Assembly: GCA_000739535.1 (NCBI GenBank)
Contig: DF820465.1
Span: forward strand, 620,035-663,485
DNA: 43,451 bases
Direction of reading: 5' to 3'
DNA from: Candidatus Vecturithrix granuli
GTDB lineage: Bacteria > Moduliflexota > Moduliflexia > Moduliflexales > Moduliflexaceae
Every line of letters starts with the position of its first letter. Position 1 is the stretch's first letter. The translations under genes and the position numbers were made by a program. Below the pieces are notes generated by a model. The model had not been told where the DNA came from. It worked only from the letters and a program-made list of their open reading frames with translations, and ran no database searches. Below, in pieces: positions 1 to 7,902 of this stretch.

Positions 1-67
1 GAGCTAACACAGTTAAAAACAATGTATAATATCTGACTTTTTTATATGAGTGCGTAATGTGAGTTAT
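1..67. repeat. Left copy of 67 bp inverted terminal repeat
   Basis: The first 67 bases are the exact reverse complement of the last 67 (43385-43451); identity stops immediately inside on both sides. Both ends of the contig therefore run outward into the same sequence. It may be the edge of a dispersed element at which assembly stopped, the terminal repeat of a mobile element, or a k-mer-length assembly overlap. No transposase is visible in the window. Confidence 0.9.
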
Positions 68-266
68 GATGTTAGATGTATTTTCTCGACGCTTCTATTT
101 ATAGCACAGCCTATGCCAATGTTCTCAAAAAGCGTGTTCCATACACACTCATAAACCTGTATCTCTTTTAAAAATAAGGAGATCTTTTTTCATTTTATTA
201 TCAATCGCTGGTATTTTTGCAAGAGACTTGAAGAAAAACAGGAAGTGAGAATACAGAAAAATCCAA
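68..266. other. Gene-free stretch
   Basis: AT-rich sequence with no open frame that looks coding, no tRNA and no clear promoter. It lies between the terminal repeat and the 110 bp direct repeat pair. Confidence 0.5.
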
Positions 267-476
267 AAGGTGCGCAAATGCTGCGCAGTCCCTGAATACA
301 TGATGACAAATTTTTCGCAGAATGACCTCTAAAAATGGAGCTTTTCAAAAACTCGGTTTTTTGTTGCAAATGCATTAAGGTGCGCAAATGCTGCGCAGTC
401 CCTGAATACATGATGGCAAATTTTTCGCAGAATGACCTCTAAAAACGGAGCTTTTCAAAAAACTCGATTTTTTTGC
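267..476. repeat. Two direct copies of a ~100 bp intergenic repeat
   Basis: The sequence starting AAGGTGCGCAAATGCTGCGC at 267 recurs at 377 (offset 110 bp) with only a few substitutions, up to about 366 and 476. Each copy ends in a CTCGRTTTTT run and contains the small palindrome TGCGCAAATGCTGCGCA. The two long minus-strand open frames across it are near-identical to each other only because the DNA is repeated, so I do not read them as genes. Confidence 0.85.
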
Positions 477-534
477 TGACTCCTCTGAAAATTCCTCATC
501 GAAGCATCCGTCAAAAACATCAGTATGCGGTCTA

Positions 535-738
535 TTGCAACAAATCCGCGTTGCAAAAGCGCCGGACGTGACCGTGCAGCGTCCGCTGCCGCTGGAGGCC
601 CCGGCCGATATGCGTTCGCAAGCCATACAGCAGTTGAGAGAAACCAACATCGCCATTCAGCAGCAAAGCGGCGAGTATTTGCGCCAAAACCTGTATCAGA
701 ACACCCTCACAGGCGTAGAAGTGCAGAGTACGTATTAA
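535..738 (+). pseudogene. Small hypothetical ORF, probably the 3' remnant of a gene
   Basis: A 67-codon frame with a TTG start and no clear Shine-Dalgarno. It is much richer in G+C than its AT-rich surroundings and has plausible coding composition (QQLRETNIAIQQQSGEYL is an amphipathic, Gln-rich helix-like segment). The frame is open upstream only to about 436, where it runs into the second copy of the direct repeat. I do not recognise a family. It could be a genuine small protein, but the abrupt change of composition at the repeat edge suggests the 5' part of a gene was lost when the repeat arrived. Confidence 0.3.
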
Positions 739-760
739 GCGTTAACCCGTAGTAGTTACT

Positions 761-795
761 TAAACACCGAGTTTCTCCCAGAAACTCGGTGTTTA
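761..795. terminator. Perfect stem-loop, bidirectional terminator candidate
   Basis: Arms TAAACACCGAGTTTCT and AGAAACTCGGTGTTTA (16 bp, perfect) around a CCC loop. It lies just 3' of the substrate-binding gene on the minus strand and of the small plus-strand ORF, so it can serve both. It belongs to the CCGRGTTT hairpin family seen elsewhere in the window. Confidence 0.75.
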
Positions 796-803
796 CATGC
801 TGT

Positions 804-2555
804 TTATTTTGGTTCTTCTTTGGAGAGTCGGAACAGCCATTCGGTATCGCCGGCGTCTAATGGATTGCCGACAAAGCCTTTGACCCAATCGCGATAGAAG
901 CGCACTTCAGTGGATTGATACACGCCTAATCCAATGGCTTTTTCATACCACAGATGTTGCAGTTTTTCGTAAATCTCTGCGCGTTTCAGCGGATCGGTGG
1001 TCGAAATGCCTTCTGTAATCATCGCATCTGTCTCAGGGCTTGGCATGCCTAAATAGCGACCATGGCTACCATTGCTGTGCATGAAGGGGTGCGCAAAATT
1101 ATGAGGGTCAGGATAATCGCCGACCCAGGAGATCAGGGAAACCGGGAAGCGGAACTGACGATATTGGTTCAGGTAGTCGCGCCATTGCATGTCTCCGACT
1201 TCGATCTGGAATTTCGGATTCAAAGACATGATGTTTTCCGCCAGCATCACCGCGGCTGCTTCGCGCATGGTATTGCCGGTGTTGTACATGATCGTCATTT
1301 TAAAGCCTTTTTCCCAGACCTGCCCATCCCATGCCTTTTTCATGTATTCCGCCGATTTTTCCAGGTCAAATTCATAGACCGGCACGTCAATCGCATAGGG
1401 TAAACCCTGAACAATCGGATTGGACGGCACAATACTGATGCCTTGTAGTACATCTTCGGCGTAAACGTCACGATCAAAGGCATGCAGAAAAGCTTTACGC
1501 ACGTTGATATCCGTGAAGAAATCCGGCGGAATTCCAGCGCCGTCAAGCTGGCCGCTGCCAATGTAGGGATTGCCGGTTGTGTCAATCTTCTGACAGAACA
1601 TGGCGCAGCTAATCGCTAATTGCGGCAGTTTATACATCGTCAGACCGGGAATTTCCATCATTTCCTTCACATATTGATCTTCAACGGTGGCAGAATCCAC
1701 ATCGCCATTCACCAGCATCAACTTACGCGTGCTCCATTCCGGTACGTATTTAAAAATCGCATATTTCAGAGCCGGTTTTGGTCCCCAATACTCTTCAAAG
1801 CGTTCAAATACAAACTCTTTCGAGGGTTCCCAGGCTTTCATGAAGTATGGGCCGGTGCCGTTGGCAATGTGGTGCAGGACTTCATCGCCGGAATTCGGTC
1901 TGTGATGTTTGGGGGCGTTTTCCAATGTGCCATCCCAACCGCCCTGTTCAATTACCCATTCTTTATCCGTAATGGAGGCCCAGGATTTCGCCATGAGGCC
2001 CAGAAACGGCGGATACGGATTGGGCAGATGAAACACGATGGAATCGCCTTGCACTTCGACTGAATTCATGATCGCCTCGAAAATACCGGGTATGATCTGA
2101 TCATCTTTGTCGGTGGTGGTATCACTTCCGGTTAAAGCTTCCAGCAGCATCCAGGCTGGCCCTCCGTTTTGATCAAGCACCATGACGCGCTCAATCGAAT
2201 ATTCCACATCTTCCGGCGTCAGATCGCCGCCCTGCTGGAATTTGATCCCCTTCCGCAGTTTGAACGTATAGGTTTTGCCGTCAGCAGAAATCCCGCCATT
2301 TTCCAAACTGGGAACTTCTTCGGCTAACAGAGGCAGGAATTTGTCAGTATAGGGGCCGTCGAAGACGATCAGTTTTTCATAGATATTTTCCACTTTCTGC
2401 ATAGACGCCATGTCATAGGCCGCGGCTGGATCAATTGAACGAACCGTCGAGACTGTGGCTTTGATGAACGTATCCGGATTCTTAACCTCGGCATATCCGG
2501 CAGTGGCGCACAGGACGAACGCACAGCATACGAGAAAACTCACAACTTTTTTCAT
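804..2555 (-). CDS. ABC transporter substrate-binding protein, family 5 (peptide-type)
   Basis: 583 residues, normal for the SBP_bac_5 (DppA/OppA/NikA) family, which captures peptides or other small ligands in the periplasm for an ABC importer. A signal peptide is visible (MKKVVSFLV, hydrophobic core, TAGYA cleavage region). The mature part has the family pattern: NIYEKLIVFDG near the N terminus, YTFKLRKGIKFQQG and LTPEDVEYSIERV in domain I. Start supported by AGGAAAGG upstream of ATG. No permease or ATPase genes are in the window, so its transporter lies outside or is shared. It is a close paralog of the protein at 4406-6154. Ligand not predictable; the neighbours suggest peptides containing proline or hydroxyproline. 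Confidence 0.9.
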   Translation of the reverse strand: MKKVVSFLVCCAFVLCATAGYAEVKNPDTFIKATVSTVRSIDPAAAYDMASMQKVENIYEKLIVFDGPYTDKFLPLLAEEVPSLENGGISADGKTYTFKLRKGIKFQQGGDLTPEDVEYSIERVMVLDQNGGPAWMLLEALTGSDTTTDKDDQIIPGIFEAIMNSVEVQGDSIVFHLPNPYPPFLGLMAKSWASITDKEWVIEQGGWDGTLENAPKHHRPNSGDEVLHHIANGTGPYFMKAWEPSKEFVFERFEEYWGPKPALKYAIFKYVPEWSTRKLMLVNGDVDSATVEDQYVKEMMEIPGLTMYKLPQLAISCAMFCQKIDTTGNPYIGSGQLDGAGIPPDFFTDINVRKAFLHAFDRDVYAEDVLQGISIVPSNPIVQGLPYAIDVPVYEFDLEKSAEYMKKAWDGQVWEKGFKMTIMYNTGNTMREAAAVMLAENIMSLNPKFQIEVGDMQWRDYLNQYRQFRFPVSLISWVGDYPDPHNFAHPFMHSNGSHGRYLGMPSPETDAMITEGISTTDPLKRAEIYEKLQHLWYEKAIGLGVYQSTEVRFYRDWVKGFVGNPLDAGDTEWLFRLSKEEPK

Positions 2556-3051
2556 AGATTTTCCTTTCCTGATTAATATGATGTTAAACGTGAATCGTGT
2601 TTTGTCAACCTCGCTGCAACTCTAAAGCGTTGACTACAAACCTGTCAATCAATTTTGACAAAATAAGCATAGAATAATGAGACAACAAGAGTTTTTTGAG
2701 AATGACATCACCTCCTTACCAAAATTTTTTCAAAAATGAACATGCATTCACCCCCCTCACCCATCCCAGGAGGGAAATTTGGGGATCGGCACGAATCCTC
2801 TTCTTCCCCTCCTGGGAGGGACTGACAAGGGTAGGTATTTGGTGCTGATGCCTCGTCCGCCCAGCCATCAATGGCCGGTCTCAAAGCCGAAGCAGGCTGA
2901 AGCCCGCTACTGAATTCCAGAGGGCGCTTCAGCGTCTTTCCGCTTTGAGACTGGCGATTGATCGCCAGGAGACGGGTCGCACGTACTTGTAACCCAAGTT
3001 ATACCTACCCCTGCCAGCCTGGGAGGGGTGAGGGGTAGGGTAAAAACTATG
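2556..3051. other. 496 bp gap holding a nested palindromic repeat
   Basis: Apart from the SBP upstream region, this gap is filled by nested inverted repeats. The outer parts are C-rich/G-rich (CCTCACCCATCCCAGG near 2755 against CCTGGGAGGGGTGAGGGG near 3020; GGGTAGGTAT at 2830 against ATACCTACCC at 3001). At the centre is the 110 bp palindromic unit listed separately. No coding frame of interest. Confidence 0.7.
2861..2970. repeat. 110 bp REP/MITE-like palindromic repeat, copy 1
   Basis: Begins GCCATCAATGGCCGGTCTCA and ends in the complementary TTTGAGACTGGCGATTGATC region, with an inner stem GGCTGAAGC/GCTTCAGC. The same 110 bp unit occurs at 7786-7895 with few differences. It looks like a dispersed, hairpin-forming intergenic repeat rather than a gene. 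Confidence 0.85.
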
Positions 3052-4227
3052 TTAGGTACTGAACACGGCGTTCATAAGATGTTCTTCAATGTCGTAAAAC
3101 CCGCTGGCGGCCTGTTCGAAACGTCCTCCATTCATCAGAAAAATGACGCCGAATTGATATTCCCGGTCGCAATACATATTGCCGATCAAACCGTAGGCGT
3201 CTCCGGCATGACCAAGCAAATTGACGCCTGACACCAGATGATCCGTCAGATGAAATTGCAGCCCTTTCTGGCGATAGCGTCCCTGTTCGCCGTAACCGCT
3301 CCAGTGAACCTGGTGCATCAGGGCAACCGTTTCCGGCCGCAAAATTCGCACTCCGCAATATTCGCCTCTGTTCATCTGCATCAGCAAAAAATGGCTGAGA
3401 TCGTTAACGCTGGCGCGTAATCCGCCCTGGGGCGAATAGAGGCTGCCATTATACCCCAGAGGAAATTCATAATAGGGAATTCTGACCGGAGGTCGCTGGG
3501 TATAATCATCATAGGTAGAAGAAAAATGCCCGGCGTCTTCATCATAACGATAGATTGTTGCTAATATGGTATCCGGTGGTAAATCTTGCGGCAGATACGC
3601 ACATGTCATGCCGAGAGGGTCAAAAATATGTGTCTTGCAATAGGGTTGAAAATATTCGCCTGATATACGTTCAATTATAGTAGCAAGCACCCCGGAGGCC
3701 AGATTACAGTATTCCCACCCATCAGGATCGCCGGGCGCAAAATCCGGCGACCAGAGATCTTCGTGATAAAATCGGCCTTCTGGCAGTAAAATGTCTGTAA
3801 TGGGACCAGGCTCAGGTTGCAGCGTCGTCTGCAATAAAAACTCATCATAAGTGCTGCCATCGCGCAAACCAGAGGTATGGGTCAGCAGATGTTTCAACGT
3901 GATCGGAATGTCGGAAAAGTTGGGATTTCGGAATGGAAAACCCAGATATTGACTCACATCCACGTTCAGATCAAGTTGACCTTGCTCATACAATTGCATC
4001 AGGGCTGTGGCGGTGACTGGTTTCGAGATTGAAGCCACGCGGCATTTCGTATCGGCGGTCATCGGAACCTGCCTTTCTCTCTGAGCCAGCCCGTAACCTT
4101 TGGTAAAAACGACTTCCCGATCTTGTATCACGAGCAGGGACAAACCGATAATTTGGTGTTGGGTCATCAGTTCTTCAATGCTTGAATTCAGCGCAATGTT
4201 GTCAAAAGATGTTTGCACGAGATTCAC
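3052..4227 (-). CDS. Beta-lactamase-fold serine hydrolase (class C / S12-like)
   Basis: 391 residues with the class C beta-lactamase/DD-peptidase family motifs: SxxK at Ser66-Lys69 (VASISKPV), the YxN motif in GWEYCNLASG, and HAG as the third-motif equivalent near the C terminus; also LLTHTSGL, typical of this family. No signal peptide is evident, so it is probably cytoplasmic. A GTG start is chosen because AGAGGA sits 6 bases upstream. Family members include D-aminopeptidases, esterases and peptidases; true antibiotic resistance is unlikely. Its position between two peptide-binding proteins suggests peptide or amide hydrolysis, which is inference. Confidence 0.85.
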   Translation of the reverse strand: MNLVQTSFDNIALNSSIEELMTQHQIIGLSLLVIQDREVVFTKGYGLAQRERQVPMTADTKCRVASISKPVTATALMQLYEQGQLDLNVDVSQYLGFPFRNPNFSDIPITLKHLLTHTSGLRDGSTYDEFLLQTTLQPEPGPITDILLPEGRFYHEDLWSPDFAPGDPDGWEYCNLASGVLATIIERISGEYFQPYCKTHIFDPLGMTCAYLPQDLPPDTILATIYRYDEDAGHFSSTYDDYTQRPPVRIPYYEFPLGYNGSLYSPQGGLRASVNDLSHFLLMQMNRGEYCGVRILRPETVALMHQVHWSGYGEQGRYRQKGLQFHLTDHLVSGVNLLGHAGDAYGLIGNMYCDREYQFGVIFLMNGGRFEQAASGFYDIEEHLMNAVFST

Positions 4228-4245
4228 TATTCCTCTGGCCGTGTT

Positions 4246-4335
4246 GGAACTACAGGGATGAGATAAGAAAAGGATATGTTTTGATGATCAATATTCCCAG
4301 AACATCCTTTTCTTATCTCTTATCCTTGTAGTTCC
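4246..4335. repeat. Long inverted repeat (GGAACTACAAGG family)
   Basis: Left arm 4246-4275 (GGAACTACAGGGATGAGATA...) pairs almost fully with right arm 4304-4335 (...TCTTATCCTTGTAGTTCC). The same core ATCCTTGTAGTT occurs in the inverted repeat at 8895-9005 and at 10373-10387, so this is a small family of palindromes in this gene cluster. Confidence 0.8.
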
Positions 4336-4337
4336 TA

Positions 4338-4370
4338 AGAAACCGGGTTCTTGTCAAAAACCCGGTTTCT
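4338..4370. terminator. CCGGGTTT stem-loop downstream of the second binding-protein gene
   Basis: AGAAACCGGGTT and AACCCGGTTTCT flank a 9-base loop. It is about 36 bases past the stop codon of the minus-strand gene ending at 4406, with a further small hairpin ATATCCC/GGGATAT between (4377-4397). No strong U-tract on the minus strand, so termination is likely but not certain. Confidence 0.6.
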
Positions 4371-4405
4371 GTCCTGATATCCCTTTACAAGGGATATTTA
4401 CAAGG

Positions 4406-6154
4406 TTATTGAACTTCTTCTTTCCTGAGTTGATAGAGCCATTCCGCGCCATCGTCATCCAACGCATTCAGGGCATAGCCTTTCACCCAATCGCGATAAT
4501 GGCGCACGACGGTCGTTTGTGAAATCAACAAACCAATCGCCTCTTCATACCACAGATATTGCAGCTTTTCATAGATTTCGGCGCGTTTGACGGGATCAGG
4601 CTCAGAGATACCAGCGTCAACCAGCTTATCTACTTCCGGATTCGAATAGGCCGATTTGCTGCCGTAATAACCATTACTGTGCATATAGGTATAAGTAAAA
4701 TTATGCGGATCAGGATAATCGGCGGTCCAACCGAGCACCCAGACTGGGTACATCATTTCTTTCGCCGCAACCAGATAATCGCGCCAATCAACTCCGCGAA
4801 CTTCGATCTGGAATTTGGGATTGAGAGCCATGATATTTTCAGCTAACATTAACGCGATTGACTCGCGCAGCAAATTGCCAGTATTGTGCGTAATCGCCAT
4901 TTTAAAGCCTTTTTTCCACACTTGTCCGTCCCAGGCTTTTTTCATGTATTCTGCTGCTTTTTCCAGATCAAACTCATAATATGGGGCTTCGATATGATAC
5001 GGCAACCCTTCAATCACGATGCTGGTAGGCACAAAACTCACGCCCTGCAGAATGTCCTCAGCAAAGGTATCGCGGTCAAAGGCGTGCATAAAGGCTTTAC
5101 GCACATTCACATCTGAGAAGAAATCCGGCGGAATGCCTTCGCCATCCAGTTGGCCGCTGCCAATATTCGGATTCGCCGTCGGATTGACTTTCTGGGTAAA
5201 AGTGACGGTTCCCACGGCTAATTGTGGCACATTCACCTGGACAATCCCAGGCAGATTTGCCATTTCACTGACATATTGTTCCTGCACAGAGACATAATCG
5301 GCGTCGCCGTTCAGTAGCATCAGTTTTCTGGTGCCCCATTCGGCAACCGTTTTCACAATTGCATATTTCAGGGCTGGCTTTGGTCCCCAGTACTCTTCAA
5401 AGCGTTCAAAGACGAATTCTATGGATTTATCCCAGTTTTTCATTTTATATGCGCCCGTGCCGTTCATGATTTCAAACAAGGGCTCTTTACCCGCGGTCGG
5501 ATTGTTAAATTGGGCGGCAGTTTCAGGCTTACCGTCCCAGCAGCCGTGCTCCATCGCCCATTCCTTATCAATGATCGAGGCCCAACCTTTGGTCAAAATC
5601 CCTAAAAGCGGCGGATAAGGTTTGGGAAGATGGAGGATGACCTTGTCGCCGTCAACTTCTACGGAATTCATGATCTTTTCAGTTATCTCAGGAATGAAGT
5701 TGCCATCGGCGTCACGCGTCGTGCCCTCGCCAGTGAGGGCTTCCAACATCATCCACATCGGGCCGCCATCGGGATCAAGGAGCATGTGGCGTTCAAAAGA
5801 ATATTCCACGTCTTCCGGCGTCAAATCGCCGCCCTCATGGAATTTCACGCCTTTTCTGATGATGAACGTATAGGTTTTCCCATCAGCCGAAATTCCGCCA
5901 TTCTCGATGGAAGGAACTTCTGTGGCCAGGCACGGCACAAATTGATCCGTATGAACGCCATCAAAACGGATCAGCGGTTCATACACGTTTTCCACACGTT
6001 GGGCTGAAGTCGTGTCATACGTCACCGCCGGATCAAGCGTGCGAACCGTATTATACACCACTTTAATAAAGGTGTCAGGATTTTTGATTTCAGCGGACGC
6101 AGCCACGCTGAACATGAAAACAAAACAGCAAAGAATACTCCCGAATTTTTTCAT
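4406..6154 (-). CDS. ABC transporter substrate-binding protein, family 5 (paralog)
   Basis: 582 residues and co-linear with the protein at 804-2555 along its whole length (shared YTFxxRKGxKFxxGGDLTPEDVEYS, NVRKAFxHAFDRD, SNGxxG blocks), so the two arose by duplication. Signal peptide: MKKFGSILCCFVF hydrophobic core ending at AASA. AAGGAGTAAAATCATTT precedes the ATG. Its probable role is the same as the paralog's, capturing peptides in the periplasm for an ABC importer; divergence at ligand-facing positions may give it a different specificity. No transporter subunits are nearby. Confidence 0.9.
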   Translation of the reverse strand: MKKFGSILCCFVFMFSVAASAEIKNPDTFIKVVYNTVRTLDPAVTYDTTSAQRVENVYEPLIRFDGVHTDQFVPCLATEVPSIENGGISADGKTYTFIIRKGVKFHEGGDLTPEDVEYSFERHMLLDPDGGPMWMMLEALTGEGTTRDADGNFIPEITEKIMNSVEVDGDKVILHLPKPYPPLLGILTKGWASIIDKEWAMEHGCWDGKPETAAQFNNPTAGKEPLFEIMNGTGAYKMKNWDKSIEFVFERFEEYWGPKPALKYAIVKTVAEWGTRKLMLLNGDADYVSVQEQYVSEMANLPGIVQVNVPQLAVGTVTFTQKVNPTANPNIGSGQLDGEGIPPDFFSDVNVRKAFMHAFDRDTFAEDILQGVSFVPTSIVIEGLPYHIEAPYYEFDLEKAAEYMKKAWDGQVWKKGFKMAITHNTGNLLRESIALMLAENIMALNPKFQIEVRGVDWRDYLVAAKEMMYPVWVLGWTADYPDPHNFTYTYMHSNGYYGSKSAYSNPEVDKLVDAGISEPDPVKRAEIYEKLQYLWYEEAIGLLISQTTVVRHYRDWVKGYALNALDDDGAEWLYQLRKEEVQ

Positions 6155-6211
6155 AAATGATTTTACTCCTTTTGTGAGCGTATCTGGTTTTTAAAAAAAA
6201 GTTGTGATTAG

Positions 6212-6383
6212 ACTATTTAGCACGTAGTACTTCAAGTATTGTAGGAAGAACAATCGTTCCTCTCATCTCCCTGCCTGCCGCGTAGTGATTGTGGATCGCC
6301 TCCGGCGAAGAAGAAGTATGAGAGAAAAATCTTCTGTTACTACAATACTCTATCGCCTACGGCGAAAAGATGAGCTAAATAGT
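6212..6383. repeat. Imperfect 172 bp inverted repeat
   Basis: Outer arms ACTATTTAGC (6212) and GCTAAATAGT (6374), then AGTATTGTAG against CTACAATACT, then inner GCCTCCGGCGAAGAAGAAG and GCCTACGGCGAAAAG blocks. It may be a non-autonomous mobile element in the gap. Confidence 0.65.
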
Positions 6384-6503
6384 AACTTGTAAGTAACAAC
6401 TATACATTCATAAGCTTCCAGGACATCCCTCCTTTCTTCCAGGTTGAACCCGGATAGAGATTGAACTTCTGTCTGAGTCAAGAATGGAGCGTCAAAGCTC
6501 TGC

Positions 6504-6569
6504 TTTGACAGCGAAAGCAGAGCTTTCGCACTCCTAACTTTGACAGCAAAAGCAGAGCTTTCGCACTCC
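6504..6569. terminator. Two tandem 31 bp hairpin units after the M24 gene
   Basis: TTTGACAGCGAAAGCAGAGC at 6504 and its near copy at 6539 each contain the palindrome GCGAAAGC-AGA-GCTTTCGC. The same palindrome forms the core of the hairpin at 14608-14658. The last copy abuts the peptidase stop codon, so it may end that transcript. Confidence 0.6.
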
Positions 6570-6570
6570 C

Positions 6571-7755
6571 TCAGGGTCGAATAATCAACAACTCTTTCTG
6601 CGGCGTTGAGAGAAATTCCGCGCCGTCAGTTGTGATGATCACCATTTCTTCCAGCGTGGCCCGGCCATAACCGGGCGCATTCACATAGGGTTCCAGCGTG
6701 AATACCATGCCGGGTTCAAGGCATTCAAAGGGCTTTTGTCCGTATTTTTCCCAGGCCGGGCCAAGCAAAGCCGTGCCATCGTGAGCAAAGCGACCGACCT
6801 GATGCCCTAAACCGCAATGAAACTCTTCATAACCACGAGACGTCAGGTATTCACGGGCAATGGTATCAATCTCTATTCCCTGTATTCCCGAACGTATGGC
6901 TTGTTTGGCTTGTTCGACCGCATTCATGACATCCTCAAAGGCTTTTTGCGCTTCCGCTGGCGCGACAGTTTCATTGGGACATAAAACGTAGAATGTTCGC
7001 TGTAAATCGGAACAATACCCGTTATACCGGACACCGAAATCTATGTTGATCAGGTGTCCCGGTTTAATGATTCGATCTGTGGGTTTGTCATGACCACCGA
7101 CAGCTTCAGGCCCGGAAAAGACCGCCGGACAGTACTGTTCGTTCCAGGCGGTGGTCAGGTTCAGCTTGCGGACTTCATTCTTCATGAATTCCGCAAGTTC
7201 CCGTTCGGTTATTCCCGGACGAATAAACGCGGCTGCCTGCTCAAAAATCTGTTCGGTGTAGAAAATAGCGGCTTTGATATACTCAAGTTCCGTCGCGGAT
7301 TTGCGCTGGCGCAGAGCCGACACCAGCTTTTCCGCAGAAATGAGGCGGTTTTCAAACCCAACCTCTTGCAGCAGCTTATACAGGGTCAGATACATCCCGT
7401 GCGTGATGCCGTCGCAGATTTCACTGCCTTCGGAATAATTGACCGCAATCTGCGCAGGGTTGATTTCTTGCAGACACTTAACCAGCGGCTCTTTAAAGCT
7501 TTTCACAAAGCTGAGAACCTGTGTGTATGCGCCGGTATCCTCGACCGCATGACGGTCAAATTCCCCGACAATTGCGTAGGTTTGGCCTGAAGCGTTGAGA
7601 ATAAAGGCTGAATGCCACGTGACTGACGAACCTAAAATATAATCCAGTGTGGGGTCGCCATTTAATTCACTTTCGCGGACAAAGGTCATCCAGCAATCAA
7701 CTCCGAATTCCTGTAAAATTTCAACTGCCTGCCTCACTTTTTCCTGAACTAACAT
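6571..7755 (-). CDS. M24-family metallopeptidase, X-Pro dipeptidase-like
   Basis: About 394 residues, with an N-terminal creatinase/prolidase domain followed by the pita-bread catalytic domain. All five metal ligands are visible: Asp in NIDFG, Asp in YCSDLQR, His in GLGHQVG, Glu in FTLEPYV and Glu in ATLEEMV. This family splits X-Pro peptides or related amides. I place the start at the ATG at 7755, because AAGGAGTATTTCACT precedes it; the longer frame would run into the palindromic repeat. Next to a hydroxyproline dehydratase and a pyrroline carboxylate reductase homologue, release of proline/hydroxyproline from dipeptides is the likely role. Confidence 0.88.
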   Translation of the reverse strand: MLVQEKVRQAVEILQEFGVDCWMTFVRESELNGDPTLDYILGSSVTWHSAFILNASGQTYAIVGEFDRHAVEDTGAYTQVLSFVKSFKEPLVKCLQEINPAQIAVNYSEGSEICDGITHGMYLTLYKLLQEVGFENRLISAEKLVSALRQRKSATELEYIKAAIFYTEQIFEQAAAFIRPGITERELAEFMKNEVRKLNLTTAWNEQYCPAVFSGPEAVGGHDKPTDRIIKPGHLINIDFGVRYNGYCSDLQRTFYVLCPNETVAPAEAQKAFEDVMNAVEQAKQAIRSGIQGIEIDTIAREYLTSRGYEEFHCGLGHQVGRFAHDGTALLGPAWEKYGQKPFECLEPGMVFTLEPYVNAPGYGRATLEEMVIITTDGAEFLSTPQKELLIIRP

Positions 7756-7785
7756 AGTGAAATACTCCTTAAAACATGAATACGC

Positions 7786-7895
7786 CCGGCCATCAATGGC
7801 CGGTCTCAAAGCCGAAGCAGGCTGAAGCTTGCTGCTGAATTTCAGAGGATGCTTCAGCGTCGTTCCGCTTTGAGACTGGCGATTGATAGCCAGGA
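7786..7895. repeat. 110 bp REP/MITE-like palindromic repeat, copy 2
   Basis: Second copy of the unit at 2861-2970, same orientation, with a handful of substitutions. It fills the gap between the reductase and peptidase genes and could fold into a long stem in their mRNA. Confidence 0.85.
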
Positions 7896-7902
7896 AATTT
7901 CT

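Larger units (their letters stand above)
6155..6570. other. 416 bp gap with an inverted repeat and a tandem hairpin repeat
   Basis: Contains an imperfect inverted repeat (next entry), then AT-rich sequence, then two tandem copies of a 31 bp hairpin unit directly after the M24 peptidase stop codon. No coding frame recognised. The promoter for the binding-protein gene is probably between 6155 and 6230 but I see no clear boxes. Confidence 0.6.

Noticed and set aside
190-656. Two minus-strand frames with near-identical peptide blocks (FRGHSAKN...)
   Set aside because: The identity is due to the DNA direct repeat; no ribosome sites and no coding-like composition.
3052-4227. Antibiotic-resistance beta-lactamase
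   Set aside because: No signal peptide and motifs common to non-resistance serine hydrolases of the same fold.
6504-6569. Possible CRISPR array (two 31 bp repeats)
   Set aside because: Only two copies, four-base spacing, self-complementary unit; no cas genes anywhere in the window.
7054-7590. 178-codon plus-strand frame
   Set aside because: Antisense to the M24 peptidase with all five metal ligands intact.
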